DNA from: Caballeronia choica
Lineage (GTDB): Bacteria > Pseudomonadota > Gammaproteobacteria > Burkholderiales > Burkholderiaceae
Length of the DNA stretch: 64,000 bases
Assembly (NCBI RefSeq): GCF_001544535.1
Contig: NZ_FCON02000002.1
Coordinates: forward strand, 62,001 to 126,000
Direction of reading: 5' to 3'
Shown here: one piece after another, positions 54,644 through 62,919 of the stretch
Numbering within the stretch: position 1 is the stretch's first letter
Layout of the letters: each line of letters begins with the position of its first letter
Notes under the pieces: generated by a model
What the model was told of the DNA's origin: nothing
The model's input: only the letters and a program-made list of their open reading frames with translations
The model's database searches: none
Position numbers and translations under genes: made by a program

Positions 54644-55982
54644 TGGCCGTCAACTGCTGTATGTGACACGCAAGGCAAACGACTCCCTTTGCGAGCGATT
54701 CGAAGCGCGGGGATGGACGATTGCAGTCGCATCGAGCGCCCATGAGGCAAGCCAGAGGCTGCGTTCCGCTTTGCCGACGGCAGGCTTGCTCGACCTGGCG
54801 AGCTGTTTCGAGGCGCGTGAACTCGTCGCGTTGACGGCTTCCCTCGCGCGGATGGACGTTGCCTGGGTCGCGGCCGCCGCGGGTCATCAACTGGAAGACG
54901 CGTCGTTGTCCGCGCTGATTCGCGATTATTGTTTCGACTACGTAACCCTTCCGGCTTCGAACGATCGTATCGTCGATGCCGTCGGGCACGCTTACGGCAT
55001 GGTCGCGTTGCACGATAGCGCGCCGGCTGATTCATATGATGGGTCCGCGGACGGCGAGATGGTGGGTTCCTGCGACGCGATGCTTGCTCTGTTCCGCTCG
55101 ATCCGCAAGGTCGCCATGACCGACGCGCCCGTTTTCATCTCCGGCGAATCGGGAACCGGCAAGGAGCTCACGGCCGTTGCAATCCATGAACGCTCGACGC
55201 GGCGCGGTCAGCCGTTTGTCGCGATCAACTGCGGAGCGATTCCGCCGCATCTCTTGCAATCGGAGTTGTTCGGCTATGAGCGCGGCGCTTTCACCGGCGC
55301 CAACCAGCGCAAGATTGGCCGGGTAGAAGCGGCGAACGGCGGGACCCTGTTTCTCGATGAGATCGGCGACCTGCCGATCGAAAGCCAGGCGAGCCTGTTG
55401 CGATTCCTGCAGGAAAGCAAGATCGAGCGGCTGGGCGGACATGACTCGACGCCGATCGACGTGCGCATTCTTTCGGCGACTCACGTCCATATGCCGACCG
55501 CGATGACTGAAGGCCGCTTTCGCGCGGACCTCTACCACCGCTTGTGCGTCCTGCAGATTGACGAGCCGCCGCTGCGCGCGCGTGGCAAGGACATCGACTT
55601 GCTGGCGAAACATATGCTTCACCGGTTTGCGAAGGATGCAAGCCGGCGGCGGCGCGGGTTCGCGGCCGACGCGCTCGCCGCGATGCACAACTACGGCTGG
55701 CCTGGCAACGTGCGCGAATTGATGAACCGCGTACGGCGCGCGATCATCATGTCGGAAGGGCGTCAGATCCACGCGCGCGACCTGGAGCTCGGCGAATATG
55801 TCGAAGGCGTGCCGGTTTCGCTGGATCAGGCCCGCGAAGCGGCAGAACGGCGCGCCATCGAATTCGCCTTGCTTCGCCATCGCGGACGTCTGGGCGAGAC
55901 TGCCGCCGAGCTTGGCATCTCTCGAGTGACGCTATACCGGCTGCTCACGGCCTATGGGATGCGAACGCCGGCGGATTCTTGA
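54633..55982 (+). CDS. VpsR-like sigma-54-dependent transcriptional activator
   Basis: This 449-residue activator has an N-terminal VpsR-type receiver-like domain (about 1-135, LLYVTRKANDSLCERFEARGW, ending RDYCFDYVTLPAS) that lacks the usual phospho-acceptor setting. The AAA+ domain follows: Walker A GESGTGKE at residues 171-178, sigma-54-contacting GAFTGA at 218-223, Walker B GGTLFLDEIGDL, and NYGWPGNVRELMNR. A C-terminal Fis-type HTH ends the protein (GETAAELGISRVTLYRLLTAYG). ATG 54633 has SD AGAGGGA inside ndvB and overlaps it by 11 bp, so it is translationally coupled; GTG 54615 is an alternative. Relatives such as VpsR and BerB control exopolysaccharide in response to c-di-GMP. Control of glucan or EPS genes is a reasonable inference. 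Confidence 0.92.
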   Translation: MPGDGRQLLYVTRKANDSLCERFEARGWTIAVASSAHEASQRLRSALPTAGLLDLASCFEARELVALTASLARMDVAWVAAAAGHQLEDASLSALIRDYCFDYVTLPASNDRIVDAVGHAYGMVALHDSAPADSYDGSADGEMVGSCDAMLALFRSIRKVAMTDAPVFISGESGTGKELTAVAIHERSTRRGQPFVAINCGAIPPHLLQSELFGYERGAFTGANQRKIGRVEAANGGTLFLDEIGDLPIESQASLLRFLQESKIERLGGHDSTPIDVRILSATHVHMPTAMTEGRFRADLYHRLCVLQIDEPPLRARGKDIDLLAKHMLHRFAKDASRRRRGFAADALAAMHNYGWPGNVRELMNRVRRAIIMSEGRQIHARDLELGEYVEGVPVSLDQAREAAERRAIEFALLRHRGRLGETAAELGISRVTLYRLLTAYGMRTPADS

Positions 55983-56064
55983 CTTGGAGACGAAATCGTA
56001 CGGGTGGTGACCGTCTTTCCCGTCACCCGGACCCGTCGAGATGTCCCGAAAGGATAACGGCCAA

Positions 56065-56553
56065 CTAACCGCCGTGATCTTTGCCGAGATACGCAACGAC
56101 CGCCTTTGTCAGCGCGATGCTGTGCAATTCTTCCGGCGATGCCAGATGCGCGGCGACAATCTCTCGATTATCGAGCCGCAGCGCGGGTATGCAATCGAGG
56201 TGCAGTTCAAAGAAATGCACCCGGTCTCTTCGTCCGTCCCAAATGCCGCTGGCGCTGCCCGCGGGGAGTAATGTGTCCGACGACAGACCGATCTCCTCCT
56301 CCATTTCGCGCCGCGCCGCTGCATCAGGGGTCTCACCGGGTCGGAGACTCCCGCCGGGAAAGTTCCACTCGGCCCGGTACGAAGACTTCACAAGCAACAG
56401 TGCCCGCCCGACGTAGATCGCTACTAGCGCGCCTTCATGGCGAGGCCGTCGAAGGTGCCACCAGACGCGAACGAACGGGAATCCGAGGCGAAGCACCATG
56501 CGCCAGACGGAGTCGACAAGCCGGGCTGGTCGCGCTTGCTCGAGGCTCGGCAT
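56065..56553 (-). CDS. NUDIX hydrolase
   Basis: This 162-residue protein has a complete Nudix box at residues 68-90: GGSLRPGE ... RREMEEEIGL, fitting GX5EX7REUXEEXGU. It would hydrolyse a nucleoside-diphosphate derivative. The N-terminal 40 residues (LEQARPARLVDSVWRMVLRLGFPFVRVWW) are hydrophobic and basic and could associate with membrane. ATG 56553 has SD AAAGGAGAG with about 8-nt spacing; the ATG at 56577 lies before that SD and is rejected. It is convergent with the VpsR-like gene. Confidence 0.9.
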   Translation of the reverse strand: MPSLEQARPARLVDSVWRMVLRLGFPFVRVWWHLRRPRHEGALVAIYVGRALLLVKSSYRAEWNFPGGSLRPGETPDAAARREMEEEIGLSSDTLLPAGSASGIWDGRRDRVHFFELHLDCIPALRLDNREIVAAHLASPEELHSIALTKAVVAYLGKDHGG

Positions 56554-57220
56554 TGAAGTTCTCTCCTTTCCTTTCATGTTTCGGGTCTCAAGGTCATTCA
56601 GCGTCTGTCACACCACCGCCGGGAAACCGTAGTTTAGCCAGCGGCCGCATGTGAACCGGGCGTCTCTGTTTCGAAACTCGCCCGAGCATGCGAATGCCGG
56701 AAGCAGCAACAACGAATCGGGCTTTCGAAATGCACGGTTGAAAGCGGAGGGGAAAATTCTTTGCGCTCTGTCGTGGCATCCTCGATCGTGCGCAACTAAC
56801 TGTCTGATTCGCCTATCTACCCCAAGACTGTGCGCGAATCACACAGCCGCGAACGTTCAATCGGCAATCCGATGCTGTTTTGCAGGGCACGGCCAACGTG
56901 GTGAACCGTCCGGCCGGAGCAACGATGCTTGCGAGCGCGGCAAATCCTGGCAGAGCGAGTGCGCCACCCAGCAGGAAGTCTGCCGGAATGCCGGAGGGAT
57001 CGACGACCGCGCCGCCGACGAACGATCCCGAGGCGATTGCCCTGGATGGTGCGGGAATCGCGTTCCTGCGAAGCCGGTGCTCTGCGCCTGCGGCGCCGAG
57101 CCAACGAGCGCCAGTGCCAGGACCCATGGCCGCCGTTCAGCCCAGATTGAATTTGTCGATCTGGAATGGTCGCTATCGAGTAAATTGAATGCTCGTTGAC
57201 GGTCCCACTGCGGACATCGG
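56554..57220. other. 667-bp region without an intact gene
   Basis: Nothing reads as a full gene. On the minus strand about 56908-57061 gives SGSFVGGAVVDPSGIPADF, then LLGGALALPGFAALAS, resembling the last helices of AraJ-type MFS exporters. It could be a worn gene end. The right edge abuts the lactate permease stub, so the region is probably a rearrangement scar. Confidence 0.3.
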
Positions 57221-57496
57221 AACGTGCTGTTCGGCGGCATGCAGAAGGCGGCGGCTGGCCAGTTGGGTCTGGGCGTCAACCTGATGGGCGCAGCCAACAG
57301 CTCGGGCGGTGTGATGGGCACGATGATCGACGCGCAGTCGATCGTGGTGGCTTCCGCCGCTACCCGCTGGGTCAACCACGAAGGCGATATCCTGCGCTAT
57401 GTATTCTTTCACTCCATTGCGCTCGCCTGCCTGGTGGGGCTCTTCGTCACGATGCAAGCCTACGTCTGGCCCTTCACCCTGATGGTCGTGCACTGA
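57221..57496 (+). pseudogene. L-lactate permease (LctP family) 3' remnant
   Basis: The frame reads [17 protein letters not shown], then [29 protein letters not shown] and a hydrophobic tail ending WPFTLMVVH. This is the C-terminal ~90 residues of the LctP/LldP permease (about 550 residues), including its conserved [17 protein letters not shown] block. Homology starts abruptly at 57221. The rest of the gene and its promoter are missing. It lies 40 bp before lldD, the usual partner. Confidence 0.85.
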
Positions 57497-57536
57497 GCGC
57501 GGCGTTTGAAGCAATAACCCTGAACGAGATTTTCCA

Positions 57537-58691
57537 ATGACCATCATTACCACCGTCGAAGACCTGCGGGTTCTGGCCGAGCGTCGCGTGCCGCGCATGT
57601 TCTACGACTACGCCGATTCAGGCTCCTGGACCGAGAGCACCTACCGCGCCAACGAGAGCGACTTCCAGAAGATCAAGCTGCGCCAGCGCGTGGCCGTGAA
57701 CATGGAAGGCCGCACGACGCGCACCACCATGATCGGGCAGGACGTTGCCATGCCGGTGGCCATCGCGCCGACCGGCTTCACCGGCATGCAGCATGCCGAC
57801 GGGGAGATTCTGGCGGCGCGCGCAGCCGAGAAATTCGGCATTCCGTTCTCACTCTCGACCATGAGCATCTGCTCGATCGAGGACGTGGCGGCGCACACCC
57901 AGGCACCCTTCTGGTTCCAGCTCTACGTGATGCGCGACAGGGATTTCGTCGAACGCCTGATCGAGCGCGCCAAGGCTGCGAAGTGCTCGGCGCTGATCCT
58001 CACGCTCGATCTGCAGGTGCTGGGCCAGCGCCACAAGGATCTGAAGAACGGCCTGTCGGCGCCGCCCAAGCCCACCATCGCCAACCTGATCAATCTGGCG
58101 ACCAAGCCGCGCTGGTGCCTGGGGATGCTGGGCACGAAGCGCCATACTTTCGGCAACATCGTGGGCCATGCCAAGAACGTGGGCGACCTGTCGTCGCTGA
58201 GTTCGTGGACGGCCGAGCAGTTCGACCCGGCGCTGAGCTGGGCCGACGTGGAGTGGATCAAGAAGCTGTGGGGCGGCAAGCTGATCCTCAAGGGTGTCAT
58301 GGACGCCGAAGATGCGCGCCTGGCGGCCGCCAGCGGCGCCGATGCGCTGATCGTCAGCAACCACGGCGGCCGCCAGCTCGACGGCGCGCCGTCGACCATC
58401 GAGACGCTGCCGCGCATCGTCGAGGCCGTCGGCTCCGAGATCGAGGTGTGGCTGGACAGCGGCATCCGCTCGGGGCAGGACGTGCTCAAGGCCATCGCGC
58501 TCGGCGCCAGGGGCACCATGATCGGCCGCGCCTTTCTCTACGGGCTGGGCGCCATGGGCGAGGCCGGGGTCACGAAAACGCTGGAGATCATCCACAAAGA
58601 ACTGGACATCACGATGGCCTTCTGCGGGCACCGGGACATCCGCACGGTCGACCGCTCGATCCTGCTGCCGGGCACCATTCCGTCCGCGTGA
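57537..58691 (+). CDS. lldD: FMN-dependent L-lactate dehydrogenase / alpha-hydroxy-acid oxidase
   Basis: This 384-residue TIM-barrel flavoenzyme has FYDYADSGSWTESTYRANE at the N-terminus, PVAIAPTGFTGMQHADGE, and the active-site His276 in SNHGGRQLD with neighbouring Arg. GARGTMIGRAFLYGLGAMGE binds FMN phosphate. It oxidises L-lactate to pyruvate and feeds the respiratory chain at the inner membrane. The permease gene that normally precedes it survives only as a stub, and no strong SD or promoter is visible, so expression is doubtful. Codon use (many GCC, GAG, ATC) looks somewhat different from nearby genes, which may point to separate origin. Mandelate or another 2-hydroxyacid is an alternative substrate. 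Confidence 0.9.
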   Translation: MTIITTVEDLRVLAERRVPRMFYDYADSGSWTESTYRANESDFQKIKLRQRVAVNMEGRTTRTTMIGQDVAMPVAIAPTGFTGMQHADGEILAARAAEKFGIPFSLSTMSICSIEDVAAHTQAPFWFQLYVMRDRDFVERLIERAKAAKCSALILTLDLQVLGQRHKDLKNGLSAPPKPTIANLINLATKPRWCLGMLGTKRHTFGNIVGHAKNVGDLSSLSSWTAEQFDPALSWADVEWIKKLWGGKLILKGVMDAEDARLAAASGADALIVSNHGGRQLDGAPSTIETLPRIVEAVGSEIEVWLDSGIRSGQDVLKAIALGARGTMIGRAFLYGLGAMGEAGVTKTLEIIHKELDITMAFCGHRDIRTVDRSILLPGTIPSA

Positions 58692-58703
58692 ATTGGCTCA
58701 TCT

Positions 58704-59159
58704 TCACCGCTTCAACTCGAAGATGCTGTCGATCTCGACCGGGATGCCCATCGGCAACGTGTACACGCCCAGCGCGCTTCGAGCCGGAAGCTTGTCCTGC
58801 CCAAACAGCGTCAGCAAGAGGTCGCTGGCGCCATTGGCCACTTGCGGATGCTGGGTGAATGACTGTTCCGCACGCACGTAGACGGTCAGCCGGCTGCATC
58901 TTTCGACGTTGTCGAGTCCGCATGCCTGATCGACGCAGGCGAGGATCATGAGCATCGTCAGGCGTGCCGCGTGCTGGGCCCTTTCCAGAGACAGATCGCT
59001 GCCGACTATTCCGACGATTGGCTTGCCATCCTCGAAGGGACCGAGACCGGAGACATAGAGTTGGCTCCCTGAAACGGAGACCGTTCGATAGGAGCCGAGC
59101 GGGTTGATGGGCGGCGGCAATATGAGGCCCGCTTGGGCGAGGCGGTCGGATACGTTCAT
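58704..59159 (-). CDS. RidA/YjgF family protein
   Basis: This 151-residue protein is of the longer RidA-like subfamily: MNVSDRLAQAGLILPPPINP, then SGSQLYVSGLGPFEDGKP, ending RSALGVYTLPMGIPVEID. The terminal motif with Arg and Pro-Val-Glu fits Rid proteins, which deaminate reactive enamine/imine intermediates or act in catabolic pathways. ATG 59159 matches the family start; an in-frame ATG at 59261 adds 34 non-homologous residues. It is convergent with lldD (12 bp apart). Confidence 0.85.
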   Translation of the reverse strand: MNVSDRLAQAGLILPPPINPLGSYRTVSVSGSQLYVSGLGPFEDGKPIVGIVGSDLSLERAQHAARLTMLMILACVDQACGLDNVERCSRLTVYVRAEQSFTQHPQVANGASDLLLTLFGQDKLPARSALGVYTLPMGIPVEIDSIFELKR

Positions 59160-59276
59160 GTTCGGCTCAGCGTGATGTAAGGAACGGAGGGTCGACTCGA
59201 CGAATTTTGCGGGATGCAATGGGTTCGAACGTTCGCCATCGGTTGCATCGGGCTCGTTCATGAGCGGGCACAGGAA

Positions 59277-59480
59277 TCAACCCGCAACGTGAACCGCTAT
59301 GTCGGCAAGCGAATACACCAGCACCGCGAACATACCGGCCACGACGAAGGCCATCAAAGGCAATACTAGCGGTACTTTGATGTCGTCGAGATCAGCGCGA
59401 TGATCGGCGCTGCTGCGCACACCAAGAAAACGCCAGAATACTGTTCTGAGTAACGCGACGATAAAAATGATCAACCTCAT
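59277..59480 (-). CDS. DUF2970 family small membrane protein
   Basis: This 67-residue protein has a hydrophobic N-terminal part, then TVFWRFLGVRSSADHRADLDDIKV and a second transmembrane helix VLPLMAFVVAGMFAVLVYSLA. The FxGVRkxxdhexDlxxikp pattern is DUF2970, small inner-membrane proteins of betaproteobacteria with no known function. ATG 59480 is used; a TTG at 59495 is an alternative. Confidence 0.75.
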   Translation of the reverse strand: MRLIIFIVALLRTVFWRFLGVRSSADHRADLDDIKVPLVLPLMAFVVAGMFAVLVYSLADIAVHVAG

Positions 59481-59532
59481 TCCGAACGTAATCAATGTTC
59501 GTCAGGTTACGCCATTGACGGAAAAGACCGGA

Positions 59533-59788
59533 TCACAGTTGCATCGTTTCCCGATAGACACAGTACAGGCCCGCAAAGTTTCTCAGGCCGCCGAGCGATG
59601 AATCGAAGTAGCGCACGCCGGCGTCGAGTGCGGCGACGACGTTTGCAAGTCTCATGTCCACGCGTGACGTGAAAGTGGCAGGGGACGGGCACATCGCCAG
59701 TCAGCGGCAGCACCTGCCGCATCAGTTTGCGCACTTGTCCGGGGTTCGCGTAACCCACGGTGTCCGCCACGGCAATCTGTCGAATACT
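59533..59788 (-). pseudogene. HMG-CoA lyase-like (HMGL) gene remnant, frameshifted
   Basis: On the minus strand 59788 to about 59655 reads IRQIAVADTVGYANPGQVRK and VPVPCHFHVTRG. In a second frame, from about 59655 to 59533, it reads LANVVAALDAGVRYFDSSLG and GLRNFAGLYCVYRETMQL with a stop. Together they match the HMGL barrel (ADTxGxxxPxxV, HxHDTxGxxLANxxAAL, G.xxFDxSxxGLGG). The metal-binding Asp of HxHDT is Val here. Both ends of the gene are missing. It is a decayed piece of a 3-hydroxyacyl-CoA lyase. Confidence 0.7.
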
Positions 59789-60167
59789 TTCTCGTCGTCC
59801 ATGCCCGACGCCGCGGTCCCGGGGAGTCGGCGCCCGGCCGCTCGCCGCGCGACCGCACGCGCTTTCCTTTCCCATCTGCCGATCTCCTGACGCACCCGCT
59901 CAGGGCAAACCCCAACGCGGCAATGATTGTCTGTTTGCATTATATTTATATAAAATATAATTTATGGGGCGCGACGAGGCAGTGCAGTCTGACCGGTTCC
60001 TTGAGACCGCGACACCTTTGCGTACGCTCGATTCGTTGCGTGACTCGCCTACTCAAGTATCCGACTAGTCGCGATCATTTGCTGGCATCCGCTGCAGGGC
60101 TCAAGACGGTATCCAGCCTGAGAGCGACCCTTCTTCCTAAAAAACCAACAGCGTTCAGGAGATATTC
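59789..60167. promoter_or_regulatory. Promoter region of the MFS transporter at 60168
   Basis: This 379-bp gene-free stretch contains a very AT-rich palindrome (listed separately) about 207 bp before the GTG start, and SD AGGAG just before 60168. No other element is clear. Confidence 0.45.
59939..59961. promoter_or_regulatory. AT-rich perfect palindrome ATTATATTT-N5-AAATATAAT
   Basis: Two perfect 9-bp arms (59939-59947 and 59953-59961) flank ATATA. The whole 23 bp has no G or C, which is striking in a high-GC genome. It may be a -10 region/operator for the MFS gene at 60168 or an H-NS-type binding site. A similar GC-free stretch precedes the next gene (61621-61643). Confidence 0.5.
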
Positions 60168-61481
60168 GTGCAGCCCACCGATCCTGTGTCACTTGCGTCA
60201 CCTGGTTCCGTTCCCGACGAACATGCGCAAGTCTATGGACGCATTGCACGCCGGTTGTTGCCGTTGCTTTTGATCTGCTACGTCGCGTGTTACCTGGATC
60301 GGGTGAACGTCGGATTCGCGAAGCTGCAGATGGCGGCCGACCTGGGCTTCAGCGATTCGGTCTATGGTCTTGGCGCGGGGATGTTCTTTATCGGCTACCT
60401 CGCGTTCGAGATGCCCAGCAACATGATCCTGTACCGGGTAGGGGCACGCCGGTGGCTGGCGCGAATCATGATTACGTGGGCATTGGTATCCGCTGCGACA
60501 CTCTTCGTGCGCACGCCAACCATGTTCTACGGCATGCGTTTCCTGCTCGGCATTGCGGAAGCCGGCTTCTTCCCGGGTGTGGTGTTGTATCTGACGCAAT
60601 GGTTTCCTTCGGCACAGCGCGGCAAAGTCATCACGCTGTTCATGATCGGGATACCTATTGCCGGTGTGCTCGGCGGTCCGGTATCGGGATGGATCATGGA
60701 GCATATGAAAGGGACGGGTGGCCTGGCCTCATGGCAGTGGCTGTTTCTGCTCGAATCCTTGCCGTCCATCGTCCTTGGTTTCGTGCTGTTCTTCTTCTTG
60801 CCCAATAGCCTGTCCGACGTCAAATGGATGAGCCCGGATGAGAAGCAGTACGTCCGCTCGCAACTCGCAAACGAACGCCGGGGGAAGGCCGATGCGTCCT
60901 TCACGCAGATGCTGCTCGATCGGCGCGTATGGATATGCGTGGCGATCAATTTCTGCAATGCGATGGGGCAGTACGGCATTGGCTTCTGGCTGCCCACGCT
61001 GGTACAGAAAATGGGCATTCACGATAACTTCGAGATCGGCTACCTGAGCGCGATTCCTTACGCGGTCGCCGTGGTCGCGATGGTGCTGGTCAGCCGGAGC
61101 GGCGACCGCCTGCGAGAGCGGCGCTGGCACGTAGCCGGCCCCGCATTGGTCGGTACGCTGGGCTTCGTGCTGAGTACCTTGCTGGTCAATCAGCCGTCGC
61201 TCGCAATCGCTGCGTTGACGCTCGCGACTGCAGGCGTGATGACAACGCTGCCGCTTTTCTGGTGCCTCCCGACCGCGTTCCTGAAAGATGCATCGGGCGC
61301 AGCCGGTATCGGGTTGATCAATTCCGTGGGAGGTCTGGCGGGCTTCGCGAGTCCGTTCCTGACTGGACGGCTCAACGATGTGACGCACGACGCGCGTTAT
61401 GGCGTCTGGATGCTGGCCGCGTGGCTGGTCCTGAGCGCGTTCCTGATTCTTTCCATCCCGGCGAAGCTGGTGAACCGATAA
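60168..61481 (+). CDS. MFS transporter, ACS family
   Basis: This is a 437-residue 12-helix permease of the anion:cation symporter family. RRLLPLLLICYVACYLDRVN, LLGIAEAGFFPGVVLYLTQW and GIPIAGVLGGPVSGWIME parallel the 150-1496 transporter. The start is GTG at 60168 with SD AGGAGA. The downstream MBL hydrolase (61888) and ABC binding protein (62920) suggest a small catabolic locus for a lactone or carboxylate that can be hydrolysed after import. The substrate is not determined. Confidence 0.93.
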   Translation: MQPTDPVSLASPGSVPDEHAQVYGRIARRLLPLLLICYVACYLDRVNVGFAKLQMAADLGFSDSVYGLGAGMFFIGYLAFEMPSNMILYRVGARRWLARIMITWALVSAATLFVRTPTMFYGMRFLLGIAEAGFFPGVVLYLTQWFPSAQRGKVITLFMIGIPIAGVLGGPVSGWIMEHMKGTGGLASWQWLFLLESLPSIVLGFVLFFFLPNSLSDVKWMSPDEKQYVRSQLANERRGKADASFTQMLLDRRVWICVAINFCNAMGQYGIGFWLPTLVQKMGIHDNFEIGYLSAIPYAVAVVAMVLVSRSGDRLRERRWHVAGPALVGTLGFVLSTLLVNQPSLAIAALTLATAGVMTTLPLFWCLPTAFLKDASGAAGIGLINSVGGLAGFASPFLTGRLNDVTHDARYGVWMLAAWLVLSAFLILSIPAKLVNR

Positions 61482-61887
61482 CGATCGGCTTCCGTAGCGC
61501 TAACGCTTGCTGAGCGGTTCCGGAAGGGTCTCGTGCCGCGCCGGCTACGGACGGCGCTCGCCCATGTACCAACGTCCCGCGCGTTCCAACTGCTGCTTGA
61601 CAAAGACCGGCCAGACATAGAATATAAAAAATAAAAAATATTTCTACTGTGACCGGTGATATAACTACAAGCGCGTCGACACTGGATGCACGCTCCGGAG
61701 ATCGCCCTCGGGGCCACATTGAAACAGGTGCATGCCGGCCTCGGCGGGGCAGCACGATGTAGTCAGTGCGCAGTGAGAGACCTGACGCAAAGCGTCGCCT
61801 GGTCGTCGTCAGGCCGGCAACCCGATCGAGCGGTGACGCTCGCAATTTTTGGAAGAACCGCTGTAAGAGAAGATTCAGGAGACTGAC
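61482..61887. promoter_or_regulatory. 406-bp intergenic region with an AT-only stretch
   Basis: There is no gene. At 61621-61643 a 23-bp run has no G or C (AATATA...ATATTT, imperfect symmetry), comparable to the palindrome before the MFS gene. SD AGGAG (61877-61881) serves the TTG start at 61888. Confidence 0.45.
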
Positions 61888-62787
61888 TTGAACGTTCAGA
61901 AGATTGGCAACGTAGCGATCCATAAAGTCGATGAAATTGCGCGGATGGCGCTGGAAGCGAAGTGGCTGTTTCCGTCGATTGACGAAGGGCTTGTCGAGGC
62001 GCATCGGCACACGCTTGGCCCGCTGCTCGTGGAACCCGGGTCCACGAGGCTATACATGAGCTTTCATAGCTATGTCATCCGCACGCGACATCACACCATC
62101 CTGGTCGATGCCTGTAACGGCAACCACAAGCAGCGTCCCTCCATGCCGGCGTGGAACAACCTCGATACGCCGTATCTCGCCAATCTGGCGGCCATTGGCG
62201 TGCGGCCTGAAGACATCGACATCGTGCTGTGCACCCATTTGCACGCGGATCATGTCGGCTGGAACACGCGTCTTCAGGATGGCCGATGGGTGCCGACGTT
62301 CCCGAACGCCCGCTACCTGATGGCGCGCGTGGAATACGAATACTTGTTGAACCAGAAGGAAGCCAATCCGCACACTCCGGTCAATCGCGGTTCATTCGAC
62401 GACAGCGTGCTGCCGGTCGTCGAGCACGGCCGCGCGGACATGGTCGAGATGGATCACATGGTCGAGCGCGAGTTGGGCGAGAACATCTGGTTGTCTCCGG
62501 CATGCGGCCATACGCCGGGCCACGTGTTCGTCAACGTGGGCGAGCATGGCCATCAACGTGCCGTGTTCACCGGCGACGTCATTCATCACCCGATCCAGTT
62601 CATCGATACGGGCGTCGCCAACCTGGCCGACTTCAACCCGCAGCAAGCGCAGGAGACACGCCTCGGGCTGATGCGCCGTTACGCCGATACTGACACGCTC
62701 GTCATGACCGGACACTTTCCTTCGCCGACCGCGGGCCGCATCGTGAGTCATGGCGATCAGTTCCGCTTCGCGTTCAAGGAAGATTGA
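61888..62787 (+). CDS. MBL-fold hydrolase, AHL-lactonase-like
   Basis: This 299-residue metallo-beta-lactamase-fold enzyme has H117-x-H119-x-D121-H122 in CTHLHADHVGWN. Further metal ligands are His in CGHTPGHVFV, Asp in FTGDVIHHP and His in VMTGHFPSP. The layout with an N-terminal FHSYVIRT strand and VPTFPNARYLM resembles the AiiA/AttM group of lactonases and related hydrolases. The start is TTG at 61888 with a strong SD AGGAG. Lying between a carboxylate transporter and an ABC binding protein, a catabolic lactonase or esterase role is more likely than quorum quenching, but the latter cannot be excluded. Confidence 0.9.
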   Translation: MNVQKIGNVAIHKVDEIARMALEAKWLFPSIDEGLVEAHRHTLGPLLVEPGSTRLYMSFHSYVIRTRHHTILVDACNGNHKQRPSMPAWNNLDTPYLANLAAIGVRPEDIDIVLCTHLHADHVGWNTRLQDGRWVPTFPNARYLMARVEYEYLLNQKEANPHTPVNRGSFDDSVLPVVEHGRADMVEMDHMVERELGENIWLSPACGHTPGHVFVNVGEHGHQRAVFTGDVIHHPIQFIDTGVANLADFNPQQAQETRLGLMRRYADTDTLVMTGHFPSPTAGRIVSHGDQFRFAFKED

Positions 62788-62919
62788 ACGCCTCGAAACA
62801 GCCGCGAAATCGAGCAAGGGGCTTTCCTTGCGGGTCGAATCGACCGTCGAAGCGGGGTGCAAGCAATCGTATCGCGGGCGAGTGAACACCAGCCCGAACA
62901 ATTCCAACTGGAGACATGT

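Noticed and set aside
61888-62787. Quorum-quenching AHL lactonase as a firm call
   Set aside because: The metal motif is shared by many MBL hydrolases, and the neighbours are transport and catabolic genes. Only a lactonase-like label is justified.
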